DNA of 64,000 nucleotides, taken from the NCBI GenBank assembly GCA_963728925.1, contig CAVSMB010000029.1:1-64000 (forward strand), in the 5' to 3' direction. Made by a program: the position numbers and the translations under genes. Shown here one piece after another: positions 22,545 through 30,142 of the stretch. Under the pieces are notes generated by a model. That model ran no database searches and was not told the DNA's origin. It saw nothing but the letters and a program-made list of their open reading frames with translations. Position 1 is the first letter of the stretch; the number at the start of each line of letters is the position of its first letter. This stretch comes from JBBPZA01 sp963728925 (lineage in GTDB: Bacteria; Actinomycetota; Thermoleophilia; Solirubrobacterales; Solirubrobacteraceae).

Positions 22545-25411
22545 GATCGCAGCCGCTCCTGATCTGGGTCGTAGAAGGGCGCGGTGGTGACCTGGCCGCG
22601 CAGGCGCTTGCCCTCGTCGGCGATCTCGATCGACGCGCCGTCCTGCGCGAGCTCGGGCGGCACCCACGCCATGCCGATGGTGTGGCCGAGCTTGCGGCTG
22701 AAGCGTGAGCTCGTCACGCGCCCGCCCGGGCCGCCGTCGACGACGATCGCCGCTCCCTCGTGGGGGACGTCGCCGTTGGGCAGGGTGAAGCCGACGAGCT
22801 TGCCGACCGGGTCGCGCTCGGTGGCCCGCTCGAGCGCCCAGCGCCCGATGAAGTCCTCGTCCTTGTCGAGCTTGACGATCCACGGCAGCGCGGCGTCGTA
22901 GGGGTTGGACTCCGAGTCGGTGTCCTGGCCGACGAGGATGTGCATCTTCTCCAGGCGCAGGACGCGCTGGGGCTCCAGGCCGAAGGGTCGCAGCCCATGC
23001 GGGGCGCCGGCTTCGAGGATCGCGTCCCACACGTGCTCGCCGAAGGCCGCCGGGAAGTGGACCTCGTAGCCCAGCTCGCCCACGAAGCCGATCCGCAGCA
23101 GCAGTGCCGGCACCCCGGCGACGTGGGCGCGCTTGCCGTCGAGGTAGGCGAAGGCCTCGTTGGAGCAGTCCAGGTCGGTGAGCGTGCCCATGATCTTGCG
23201 CGCCTTGGGGCCGGCGAGGTTGACCGCCGCGAGCGCCGGGGTCACGTCCGTGATCCGCACGTCCATGCGCCACTCGGCCTGCCACCACGCGAACCAGCTC
23301 TCCATCGCCTCGGCGCCGCTCGACGTGGTGGTCACGTAGAAGGCGTCGTCGGCCAGCCGGCAGATCGTGCCGTCGTCCATGATCCGGCCCGCGTCGGAGC
23401 CCAGCACGCCGTAGCGGATGCGCCCCGTCTTGAGGTTCGAGAAGCGGTTGGGATACAGGCGGTCCAGGAAGGCGCCGGCCTCCTCGCCCTGCAGGATGAG
23501 CTTGCCGAGCGTCGAGACGTCGATGAGCCCGGCGCGCTCGTGGACGGCGAGCGCCTCGCCCTCGGGGTCGCCGTAGTCGTAGGGCCGCCGCCAGTCGCCG
23601 GCCCACAGGACGTTGGCTCCCAGCTCGCGATGGCGCCCGTGCACGGCCGAGCGCTTGGCCGGCTCGAAGGGGTGCCCGGCGAGCACGCCCATGGGAACGG
23701 CCGACCACGGCGGGCGCGCCGTCGTGGTTCCGACCTGGGCGAGGTCGAGCCCCGTGCCCTTGGCCATCAGGCGGATCGAGGACAGCTGGCACATGCGGCC
23801 CTGGCAGGGCCCCATCGTCACCGTCGTGTAGCGCTTGGAGAGCTCGATCGAGTCGAAGCCTTCCGCGATCGAGTGGGCGATGTCCTTCGCGGTGACGTCC
23901 TCGCACAGGCACGCGAAGCACTTCCCGGCGCCGTCCCCGGCGACCGGGGGCGCCGGCGCGGCCTCTGGCGCGCTCGCTCCGGCCAGGCGAGACTCGAGCT
24001 GGAGCGCCTGCGCGCGCGACTGCTCATCCCCCAGGCCCAGCGCATGCGCCGCGGCGGCGCCGGCGACCGCGCCCGAGAGCTCGGGCGCGGCGGCGCCGTG
24101 CCCTGAGGCGACGGCGCCGGCGGCGTGGACGGTGGCCGGCAGGTCGCCGGGAAGGAAGCGACCCGAGGCGGGGTCCAGCACGGCGCGCGCGCCGGCCTGG
24201 AGGAGGAGCGAGCCGGCCGGCACCTCGCCGCCCGACACGATCAGCAGGTCACAGGCGAGCTCGCGCTCGCTGCCTCCGCGAGGCGCTCCCGAAGCGTCGA
24301 CCGAGGCGACCACGGCGGCCTGGACCGCCTTGCGGCCCTTGGCCTCGATGGCGGTGGCGCCGGGCAGGTGCTCCACGCCCGCCTCGCGCAGCGCTCGCAC
24401 CGCCGGCGTGTCGGCGCCCTCGCGCAGGTCGGCGACGGCGGCGATGCGCACGCCGACGTCGCGCAGCGCGAGCGCCGCCTCGATCCCGCGGTCGTCGCAC
24501 GTGGCGACCACGGCGGTCTCTCCGGGGCGCAGCGCGTAGAGCGACGCAAGCCGCCGCGCGCCGCCGGAGAGCATCACGCCGGGCAGGTCGTTGCCGGTGA
24601 AGACGAGCGGCTGCTCGATCGCCCCCGTCGCGGCGACGTGTCGCTTGGCGCGGATCTGGTGCAGCGTGTTCCCCGCCCAGACGGGGACCATGCCGTCGAA
24701 GAAGCCCAGCGCCGCGCCGGGGGCGAGCACCTCGACGCCGAGCTCCCGCACACGCGCGGCGAGCTCGCGGGCGCGCTCATGACCGCCTTCGGCGAGCAGG
24801 TGGCCCCCGGCCCCGGGCCCCTCGTCGACGAGCACCACGTCGGCGCCCAGCTCGGCGGCGCGCGCCGCGGCGGCGAGGCCGGCCGGTCCCGCGCCGATGA
24901 CGAGCACGTCGGCGTGGCGGCGCCGGTAGTCGGTGCGCCACTCGCGATGGGGCCGCGGCCGCCCGAGCTTCCCGAGCCCGGCGACCGAGCGCAGCACCTT
25001 CTCGTACAGGGACCACGCGCGCCGCGGGCGGATGAAGGTCTTGTAGTAGAAGCCCGGCGGCGTGAAGGGGCCGCCGAGCTTGTCGGTGACCTGCATGACG
25101 TCGCGGTCCAGCGACGGCGTCGCGTTGCTGTGCCGGACCTCGAGGCCCTGCGTGACGGGCTCCGTGCAGGCCCGCACGCCCGGCGAGTCCCCGACCTGCA
25201 CGAGGCAGTTGGGGCACTGCCCGGCGCAGCACAGCAGCCCGCGCGGGCGGTGGTACTTGAAGCTGCGCGAGAACGTCCGCCGCCCGCCGGCGAACAGCGC
25301 GGAGGCGATGGTGTCGCCCTCGTGCGCGCGCACGGGATTGCCGTCGAAGGTAAAGGTCAGCACCCTGGAGCGGTCGATGCGCTCCCCGGGCTGAGGCCCG
25401 AGGCGGCTCAC
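22541..25411 (-). CDS. soxA: Sarcosine oxidase alpha subunit
   Basis: 956 residues, full length. In order: a Fer2-like N-domain (about 15-95; CCAGQCPNCLVQV), an FAD/NAD domain with VLVIGAGPAGLAAAARAAEL near 166, a BFD-like segment CFACLCEDVTAKDIAHS near 495-545, and an aminomethyltransferase-type folate-binding domain (about 590-956). The last domain accepts the imine-derived one-carbon unit to form 5,10-methylene-THF. GTG 25411 overlaps the soxD stop as GTGA; longer starts lack homology. Confidence 0.9.
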   Translation of the reverse strand: MSRLGPQPGERIDRSRVLTFTFDGNPVRAHEGDTIASALFAGGRRTFSRSFKYHRPRGLLCCAGQCPNCLVQVGDSPGVRACTEPVTQGLEVRHSNATPSLDRDVMQVTDKLGGPFTPPGFYYKTFIRPRRAWSLYEKVLRSVAGLGKLGRPRPHREWRTDYRRRHADVLVIGAGPAGLAAAARAAELGADVVLVDEGPGAGGHLLAEGGHERARELAARVRELGVEVLAPGAALGFFDGMVPVWAGNTLHQIRAKRHVAATGAIEQPLVFTGNDLPGVMLSGGARRLASLYALRPGETAVVATCDDRGIEAALALRDVGVRIAAVADLREGADTPAVRALREAGVEHLPGATAIEAKGRKAVQAAVVASVDASGAPRGGSERELACDLLIVSGGEVPAGSLLLQAGARAVLDPASGRFLPGDLPATVHAAGAVASGHGAAAPELSGAVAGAAAAHALGLGDEQSRAQALQLESRLAGASAPEAAPAPPVAGDGAGKCFACLCEDVTAKDIAHSIAEGFDSIELSKRYTTVTMGPCQGRMCQLSSIRLMAKGTGLDLAQVGTTTARPPWSAVPMGVLAGHPFEPAKRSAVHGRHRELGANVLWAGDWRRPYDYGDPEGEALAVHERAGLIDVSTLGKLILQGEEAGAFLDRLYPNRFSNLKTGRIRYGVLGSDAGRIMDDGTICRLADDAFYVTTTSSGAEAMESWFAWWQAEWRMDVRITDVTPALAAVNLAGPKARKIMGTLTDLDCSNEAFAYLDGKRAHVAGVPALLLRIGFVGELGYEVHFPAAFGEHVWDAILEAGAPHGLRPFGLEPQRVLRLEKMHILVGQDTDSESNPYDAALPWIVKLDKDEDFIGRWALERATERDPVGKLVGFTLPNGDVPHEGAAIVVDGGPGGRVTSSRFSRKLGHTIGMAWVPPELAQDGASIEIADEGKRLRGQVTTAPFYDPDQERLRS

Positions 25412-25668
25412 GCGATCGACCCGGGCGGCGACACCGAGAGCACCTCGTTGCTGCGCGTGTCGCGGTGCGCCTGGAACCACGCGCGGCACCCCGAGCGGTG
25501 ATACCACCACTCGCGCTGGACGCCGGCCACGTTCGCGCGGAAGTAGTTGTAGGCGTTGAGCTCGCGCGCCTCGGGGCGCGCTTTGGGCCGCGGGACCACC
25601 TCGCCGCCGTACGCGAAGTCGGTTACCTCCCGAACGCCGCAGTGGGGGCAGGTGAGGAGGAACGACAT
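25408..25668 (-). CDS. soxD: Sarcosine oxidase delta subunit
   Basis: 86 residues. Zinc-ribbon start SFLLTCPHCGVREVTDFAYG, then NYFRANVAGVQREWWYHRSG with the late Cys of the GCRAWF motif completing a Zn site. First gene of soxDAGB-fhs. A -35/-10 pair lies just upstream and the transcript appears nearly leaderless. The soxD-first order differs from the common soxBDAG order. Confidence 0.9.
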   Translation of the reverse strand: MSFLLTCPHCGVREVTDFAYGGEVVPRPKARPEARELNAYNYFRANVAGVQREWWYHRSGCRAWFQAHRDTRSNEVLSVSPPGSIA

Positions 25669-25677
25669 CCGGCGGCG

Positions 25678-25707
25678 ATCGTAGACAAATTCGTACAAGG
25701 GCGTCAA
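25678..25707 (-). promoter_or_regulatory. Promoter of the sarcosine oxidase operon
   Basis: TTGACG at 25702-25707 and TACGAT at 25678-25683 on the minus strand, 18 bp apart. The -10 ends 9 nt before the soxD ATG, so the mRNA should start at or within a few bases of the start codon. The best sigma-70-type pair seen in the window. Confidence 0.6.
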
Positions 25708-25750
25708 CCGCACGCCGTGGGGCTGCGCGCCGAGCTTATCGCGGCGCGCG

Positions 25751-26050
25751 GTGGAGGCGCACGAGCTTGATCGCCAGCTCGAGCGAGAGCAGGTCCGCCG
25801 CAGCGATCGCGAGACCGGACAAGGTCTCGATCCGGTCGAGCCGCTGGCGGACCGTGCGACGCGCAGCATCCTGCGCCGCGCCGAGCACCTGGAGTGCGAC
25901 GCGATCGTGATGGGCGCCGACCTTGAGCGCGGCGCCTTCGTGGGCGACTTCATCTGGTCGCAGGAGCCCTACCGCGTCGCGCGTCGCGCGTCGGTGCCGG
26001 TCTATCTCGTCACCGATCCGGCGGGGAAGGAATCCCGGAAAGCTCGCCGG
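25751..26050 (+). pseudogene. Universal-stress-protein-like C-terminal remnant
   Basis: The frame holds a USP-type second half: helix (ATRSILRRAEHLECDAIVMGA), then VGDFIWSQEPYRVARRASVP and VYLVTD, the pattern of the last strand-helix-strand of the UspA fold. The N-terminal ATP-binding half is missing and the frame runs on into unrelated GC-rich sequence after about 26050. It lies opposite the start of the sarcosine oxidase operon, 83 bp away. Confidence 0.4.
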
Positions 26051-26119
26051 GTCGCGTGGGCGCCGGCGCGCCCGGGAGCGCCGAGGAGGGCGGGACGACC
26101 GGCCCCCCCGGAGACGGGC

Positions 26120-26447
26120 GCCGCCCAGGGCCGGCGCGGCGGCTCGTCGGGCGGATCCCCGCCGGGTTGCTGCCGCTGACGCTGCTCGCTGCCGCGCTCG
26201 GCCTCGAAGTCCCCTCTCGGCGGGTCCTTCGCCGTCGCGCTCGCCGGCCGGCAGGCGCTCCCGGTGGACGACCGCGTGACGGTTCCGCTCGTCGTCGCGC
26301 TGCGCGACTTCGCGGTCGCCGCAGCGCTTGCGACGCAGGTCCTTCGGCCGGGCCGCGGCGGGCGTGGCCGGCGTGTACGGCGTGCTCATGCTGGTCCTCG
26401 GCTACGCGGCGTCGTCGCGCTTCGCCAGGCGTCGCGGCGCACAGTAG
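26120..26447 (+). pseudogene. BASS-type symporter C-terminal remnant
   Basis: Hydrophobic pieces in different frames: LLPLTLLAAALGLE, then VTVPLVVALRDFAVAAALAT, then AAAGVAGVYGVLMLVLGYAA ending ARRRGAQ at a TAG (26445-26447). The ALRDFAVAAALA...GVYG ending resembles bile acid:sodium/arsenite (BASS) carriers. At least two frameshifts and no N-terminus. Its stop codon forms part of the -10-like element of the next gene. Confidence 0.35.
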
Positions 26448-26450
26448 ATT
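26445..26450 (+). promoter_or_regulatory. -10-like TAGATT, leaderless start at 26457
   Basis: TAGATT ends 6 nt upstream of GTG 26457, with no Shine-Dalgarno sequence. Confidence 0.35.
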
Positions 26451-26456
26451 CCGCAC

Positions 26457-28283
26457 GTGGACGACACCGCAGCCTTCCTGGCGCGGATCCCGCCCTTCGA
26501 CCAGCTTCCCCATGACCTGGTCGAGTCGGTTGCCGCGGCCTCCCTCCTCGAGAGAGTCGAGCAGGGGCGGGACGTGCTCGTCGAGGACGGAGCTCCTGCC
26601 CGTGCGCTCTACGTCGTCCGCACCGGGTCGATGGAGCTGCTCCACGAGGACCAGGTCGTCGACATCCTCGAGCCGGGGGAGATGTTCGGGCACCCCTCGC
26701 TGCTGACGGAGCTCTCCCCGGCCTTCACCGTCCGCGCCCACGAGCCCAGCTCGGTCCTCGTCGTGGCGCGCGAGGCCGCGCTGCGTGCGCTGGGCGACGA
26801 GTCGGGCACCCGCTTCGTCGCCCGGTCGCTTCGCGAGCGCATGGTGCGCACCGGACGCACGCTGCACGCCCTCCCCGAGCTCTACGCGACGAAGGTCGGA
26901 TCGCTCGTCCGGGCGCCGCCGCTCTTCTGTCCCGGATCCACTCCAGTGGGAGAGGCCGCACGGCGCATGACCGAGGTCAGGGTTCCCGCCGTGCTCGTGC
27001 CAACGCGCGCGGGCGTCGGCGTGGTGAGCGACGCCGACCTGCGCGAGAACGTCCTCGCGGCCGGCTTCGACACGGACGTCCCCCTCTCGGTGGCGGCGCG
27101 GAGACAGGTGCTCAAGGTCGCCGCCGACCGGCTCGCGGGGGACGCGGTCATCGAGATGCTCGACGCCGGCGTCCACGAGCTGGCGGTCACCGATCCGGAG
27201 GGCCGGATCGTCGGGGTCGTCACCGCCGACCAGGTCCTCGACCGCGAGCGAAGTCCGTTCACCATGCGGCGCGCGCTGATGTGCGCGAACGACGAGGCCG
27301 CTCTCGACGCGGCCGCGGCGACCTTGCCCAACGCTTTCCTCGGCCTCGTCAGGAGCGGGCTCGCTCCGTCCGACGTCTCGCGCGTCCTGTCGGTATGGAG
27401 CGACGCGGCGACGGCGCGGCTCATCGACTTCAGCATCGCCCGCCACGGTGAGGCGCCCGTCGGCTGGGCCTGGCTCGCGCTGGGGAGCGTGGCGCGCCGC
27501 GAGCTCACCCTCGCCTCCGACCAGGACAACGCGCTCGCCTACGACGACCCCGAGCCCGGACGGGAGGCCGAGGTCGACCGCTGGTTCGCGGGCTTCGGGG
27601 CCGAGATCGACGCGGGACTCGCTCGCTGTGGCTTCGGGCCGGACGCCGCCGAGGTGCTGGCCTCCAACCGCGCGTGGCGCAAGTCGCGCTCGGAATGGGC
27701 GGCCGTCCTCGGCGAGTGCCTCGAGTATCCCGACCGCTCGCACCTCGTCCGCGCGGCGGTGACCTTCGACTTCCGCCACGTCGCGGGCGGCCTCGACGTC
27801 GTCGCGCCCTTCACGGCGGTCATCCGCAAGGCCCCTGCCCATCCCGACTTCATCGCGCGGCTTGCGCGGACAGCCACGGACGCCCGCCCGCCGCTCGGCT
27901 TCCGGGGAAGCCTCAAAGCCAGCGGCCGGCGGACGATCGACATCAAGCGCGGAGGCGTCGTGCCCGTCACGAACCTCGCGCGCTTCCACGCGGTGGCGGG
28001 CGGGATCACCGTTTCGGCCACGCTCGACCGGATCGCCGCAGTGGAGGCGACAGGCGTGCTGGACACGGCAAGCGCCCAGTCGCTGCGCGAGGCATACGGG
28101 TTCATCGCCCGCCTCCGCCTCGAGCACCACGCCGCGCAGGTCGAGAGCGGCGCTCCGCTCGACGACCTGATCGAGCCCGGGGCACTGCCTCCACTCGTCC
28201 GTGCCGAGCTGCGGGAGACCTTTCGAGCGGTGGTCGACACCCAGAAGCGCCTCGGCGTCTACGCGCCCACCGTCGGCCGTTGA
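26457..28283 (+). CDS. cNMP-binding / CBS / DUF294 nucleotidyltransferase-like protein
   Basis: 608 residues in four parts: a cyclic-nucleotide-binding-like domain (about 10-120, with GEMFGHPSLLTEL), a CBS pair (about 145-275, with AGVGVVSDADLRENV and RIVGVVTADQVL), a DUF294 nucleotidyltransferase domain with the catalytic pattern LGSVARRELTLASDQDNAL (about 340-360), and a DUF294_C helical domain. This is the architecture of putative signal-transduction nucleotidyltransferases related to GlnD, thought to sense adenine nucleotides. No partner exonuclease or acetate symporter is adjacent. GTG start supported by the leaderless motif. Confidence 0.85.
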   Translation: MDDTAAFLARIPPFDQLPHDLVESVAAASLLERVEQGRDVLVEDGAPARALYVVRTGSMELLHEDQVVDILEPGEMFGHPSLLTELSPAFTVRAHEPSSVLVVAREAALRALGDESGTRFVARSLRERMVRTGRTLHALPELYATKVGSLVRAPPLFCPGSTPVGEAARRMTEVRVPAVLVPTRAGVGVVSDADLRENVLAAGFDTDVPLSVAARRQVLKVAADRLAGDAVIEMLDAGVHELAVTDPEGRIVGVVTADQVLDRERSPFTMRRALMCANDEAALDAAAATLPNAFLGLVRSGLAPSDVSRVLSVWSDAATARLIDFSIARHGEAPVGWAWLALGSVARRELTLASDQDNALAYDDPEPGREAEVDRWFAGFGAEIDAGLARCGFGPDAAEVLASNRAWRKSRSEWAAVLGECLEYPDRSHLVRAAVTFDFRHVAGGLDVVAPFTAVIRKAPAHPDFIARLARTATDARPPLGFRGSLKASGRRTIDIKRGGVVPVTNLARFHAVAGGITVSATLDRIAAVEATGVLDTASAQSLREAYGFIARLRLEHHAAQVESGAPLDDLIEPGALPPLVRAELRETFRAVVDTQKRLGVYAPTVGR

Positions 28284-28382
28284 CGGTCGCGTCGCGCGTA
28301 TGTGCCGCTCCGACATGTGGCCAGGGCGAGGAGGAGCCGCCTCTGCCATTGCCGGACCCTCGGCCGCCGGATAGAGGACAGC

Positions 28383-28700
28383 ATGACCAGCGCTCAGCAG
28401 CCTTCCTACGTCGACGACGTCCGCCGCGTCGTCGAGGAGCGCGGGATCGAGGTCTTCTTCGCGCAGTTCGTCGACATGCACGGCAAGCCCAACGCCAAGC
28501 TGGTGCCCGCCCGCCACCTCGACGGGCTCGTCGAAGCCGGCGCGGGCTTCGCGGCGGGCGACATCGGCCAGGGGCCCAACGACCCCGACATCGCCGCGAT
28601 GCCCGACCTCGCGAGCCTGAGCGTGCTGCCGTGGCGCCCCAACGTCGCGCGCTTTGCCTGCGACGTGACCGTCGAGGGCGAGCCGTGGCCCTACTGTCCG
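28383..28700 (+). pseudogene. Glutamine synthetase (type III/GlnT-like) N-terminal fragment
   Basis: About 105 residues of the beta-grasp N-domain of a glutamine synthetase of the GlnT/gamma-glutamylamide group: VFFAQFVDMHGKPNAKLVPA, then AAGDIGQGPNDPDIAAMPD and LPWRPNVARFACDV. After VEGEPWPYCP (near 28695) the sequence switches into an unrelated glutamine amidotransferase. The catalytic ATP-grasp half is gone. GAGGAC precedes the ATG. Relatives include gamma-glutamylmethylamide synthetase, which would fit the nearby N-methyl amino acid oxidase. Confidence 0.6.
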
Positions 28701-29320
28701 CCGGCGAGCCGCTGCCCGGCTGGCGCGCGTTCGACGCCGTGCTGGCGATGGGCGGGCCGATGAGCGTCAACGACGAGTCCGAGCATCCGTGGCTTCGCGA
28801 GGAGAAGGCGCTCGTGCGCGAGGCGGTCGGCGCCGGGCGGCCGTTCCTCGGTGTGTGCCTCGGGGTCCAGCTGCTCGCCTCGGCGCTCGGCGCGAGCGTG
28901 CGGCCCAACCCGGCGGGGGCCGAGGTCGGTCTGCTGCCGGTGGCGCGGACGCGCGCCGGCGTCGCCAGACCCGGTCCTCGGCGCGCTCGCCGAGCCGATC
29001 GTGACCCTGCAGTGGCACGGCGACACCTTCGACCTCCCGGACGGGACCGAGCTGCTCGCGAGCTCGCCGGCGGCCCGCAACCAGGCCTTCGCGTCGGGCG
29101 CGCCTACGGGGTCCAGTTCCACCTCGAGGTGACCGGGGAGATGGCGCGCGAGTGGGGAGAGGTCCCGGAGTACCGCGCCTCGCTGGCGAGCACCCTCGGC
29201 GAGGCGGGCGGCGCGGCCTTCCTCGACGAGGTCCAGCGCCGCGCGGACGAGATGGCGGTCCAGAGGCGGACCCTGTTCGAGGGCTGGCTGCGGAGCGCGG
29301 GGGTGCCGGTGGCCCGCTAG
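28692..29320 (+). pseudogene. Class I glutamine amidotransferase, 5'-truncated and frameshifted
   Basis: Starts abruptly at the junction with the synthetase fragment: LPGWRAFDAVLAMGGPMSVN, then GRPFLGVCLGVQLLASALGA with the nucleophile Cys. Near 28965 it shifts frame (DPVLGALAEPIVTLQWHGDT), and near 29097 it shifts back to give YGVQFHLEVTGEM with the catalytic His and Glu. All three triad residues exist, but not in one frame. The first strand is missing. A GMP-synthase-like GATase of the guaA-related group. Confidence 0.6.
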
Positions 29321-29545
29321 AAGGGGCCGTTCCCGAGGGCTGAAGCCGGCACGTCGGGGTTGGCGCGGTGCTTCGCGCCCGGCTCCGCGTGGCAACACGG
29401 GTTGTACTGGCTGGCCTCGAACCTCGCCGTCGATTCGCCCTCGCGCTCGTGGTCGACGACCTGCGTGTGCGACGCGCCGTCGGCGCGCGCCCGCTCGAGG
29501 GGCAGCCGCTCGCACTCATCCTTGCCACCCAGCCGCTCGTCCCGC
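29317..29545 (-). pseudogene. C-terminal fragment of an unrecognised protein
   Basis: A strongly coding minus-strand segment (nearly all codons end in G or C) reading ECERLPLERARADGASHTQV, then STARFEASQYNPCCHAEPGA and ending DVPASALGNGPF with TAG at 29317. No start is present; at about 29547 it meets the tail of a plus-strand transporter. Paired Cys (NPCCHAEPG) are notable. Family not recognised. Confidence 0.4.
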
Positions 29546-29548
29546 CCT

Positions 29549-29791
29549 GACGCGGCGCTGGGCAAGCTCGCGATCGAGTCGGCGCCGCCCGACCGCGCGG
29601 GCCCGGGCAGCGGCGCCAACAACACGGCGCGATACCTGGGCGGGGCGGCCGGCGTTGCGCTCGTGGTCACCATCGTCTCCGGCGTCGGCCCACATGGGCT
29701 CATCCAGGGATGGAACGCGGCCGCCCTAATCTCCGGCGCCCTGTGCGTCCTCGGCGCCCTACTCGTCGCTTGCTGCCGCTCGCGGGCATGA
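29549..29791 (+). pseudogene. MFS transporter C-terminal remnant (DHA2-like)
   Basis: GPGSGANNTARYLGGAAGVA, then LVVTIVSGVG and GWNAAALISGALCVLGALLV: the last two membrane helices of an EmrB/QacA-type (14-TMS) drug exporter, where the GSGANNTARYLG motif is conserved. Everything upstream is missing. Joined tail to tail-start with the minus-strand fragment ending at 29317. Confidence 0.55.
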
Positions 29792-29815
29792 CGGCCATCG
29801 ACACCGTCGACTGCG

Positions 29816-30118
29816 TCAGCCGGTGGTCCAGCGGAGCGCGCGGTGCACGACGCTGGGATGGCGGAGGAGCCGCGGTCCCAGCCGGAGCGCGAGCAGGCTC
29901 AGTCCAAGCCACGGGCGCAGGTGGGGCCTCATCACCTGGATGCGCCCGTCGGGAGCAAGCTCCAGCATCATCGCGTCGCCCAGCGTCATCCGCCCGAGCT
30001 GTGCTTCACCGACCATGACCCGGACATCGCCGTCACCCACGATCGGGTTCCAGCGAACGGCGGTGACCGTCGAATAGATCGCTTCGAGCAGAAGGCGCAG
30101 ATCCCACCCTCGCGTGGC
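29816..30118 (-). pseudogene. 5'-truncated hypothetical (NTF2/SnoaL-like?)
   Basis: The frame begins directly after the TGA of the PabB-PabC gene (no start before GTG at 30040) and reads LRLLLEAIYSTVTAVRWNPI, VRVMVGEAQLGRMTLGDAMM and the basic amphipathic tail WLGLSLLALRLGPRLLRHPS. The tail resembles actinobacterial SnoaL/NTF2-like proteins, but this is uncertain. The probable N-terminal strand precedes any usable start codon, so the gene is likely truncated. Confidence 0.4.
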
Positions 30119-30142
30119 TCGTTCAACGCCTCCGGCGCTCGA

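Noticed and set aside
26010..28517. Long minus-strand open frame opposite the DUF294-type gene
   Set aside because: Antisense frame kept open by GC-rich codons of the real plus-strand gene, which has four recognisable domains; the antisense product is Arg/Asp-rich with no domain.
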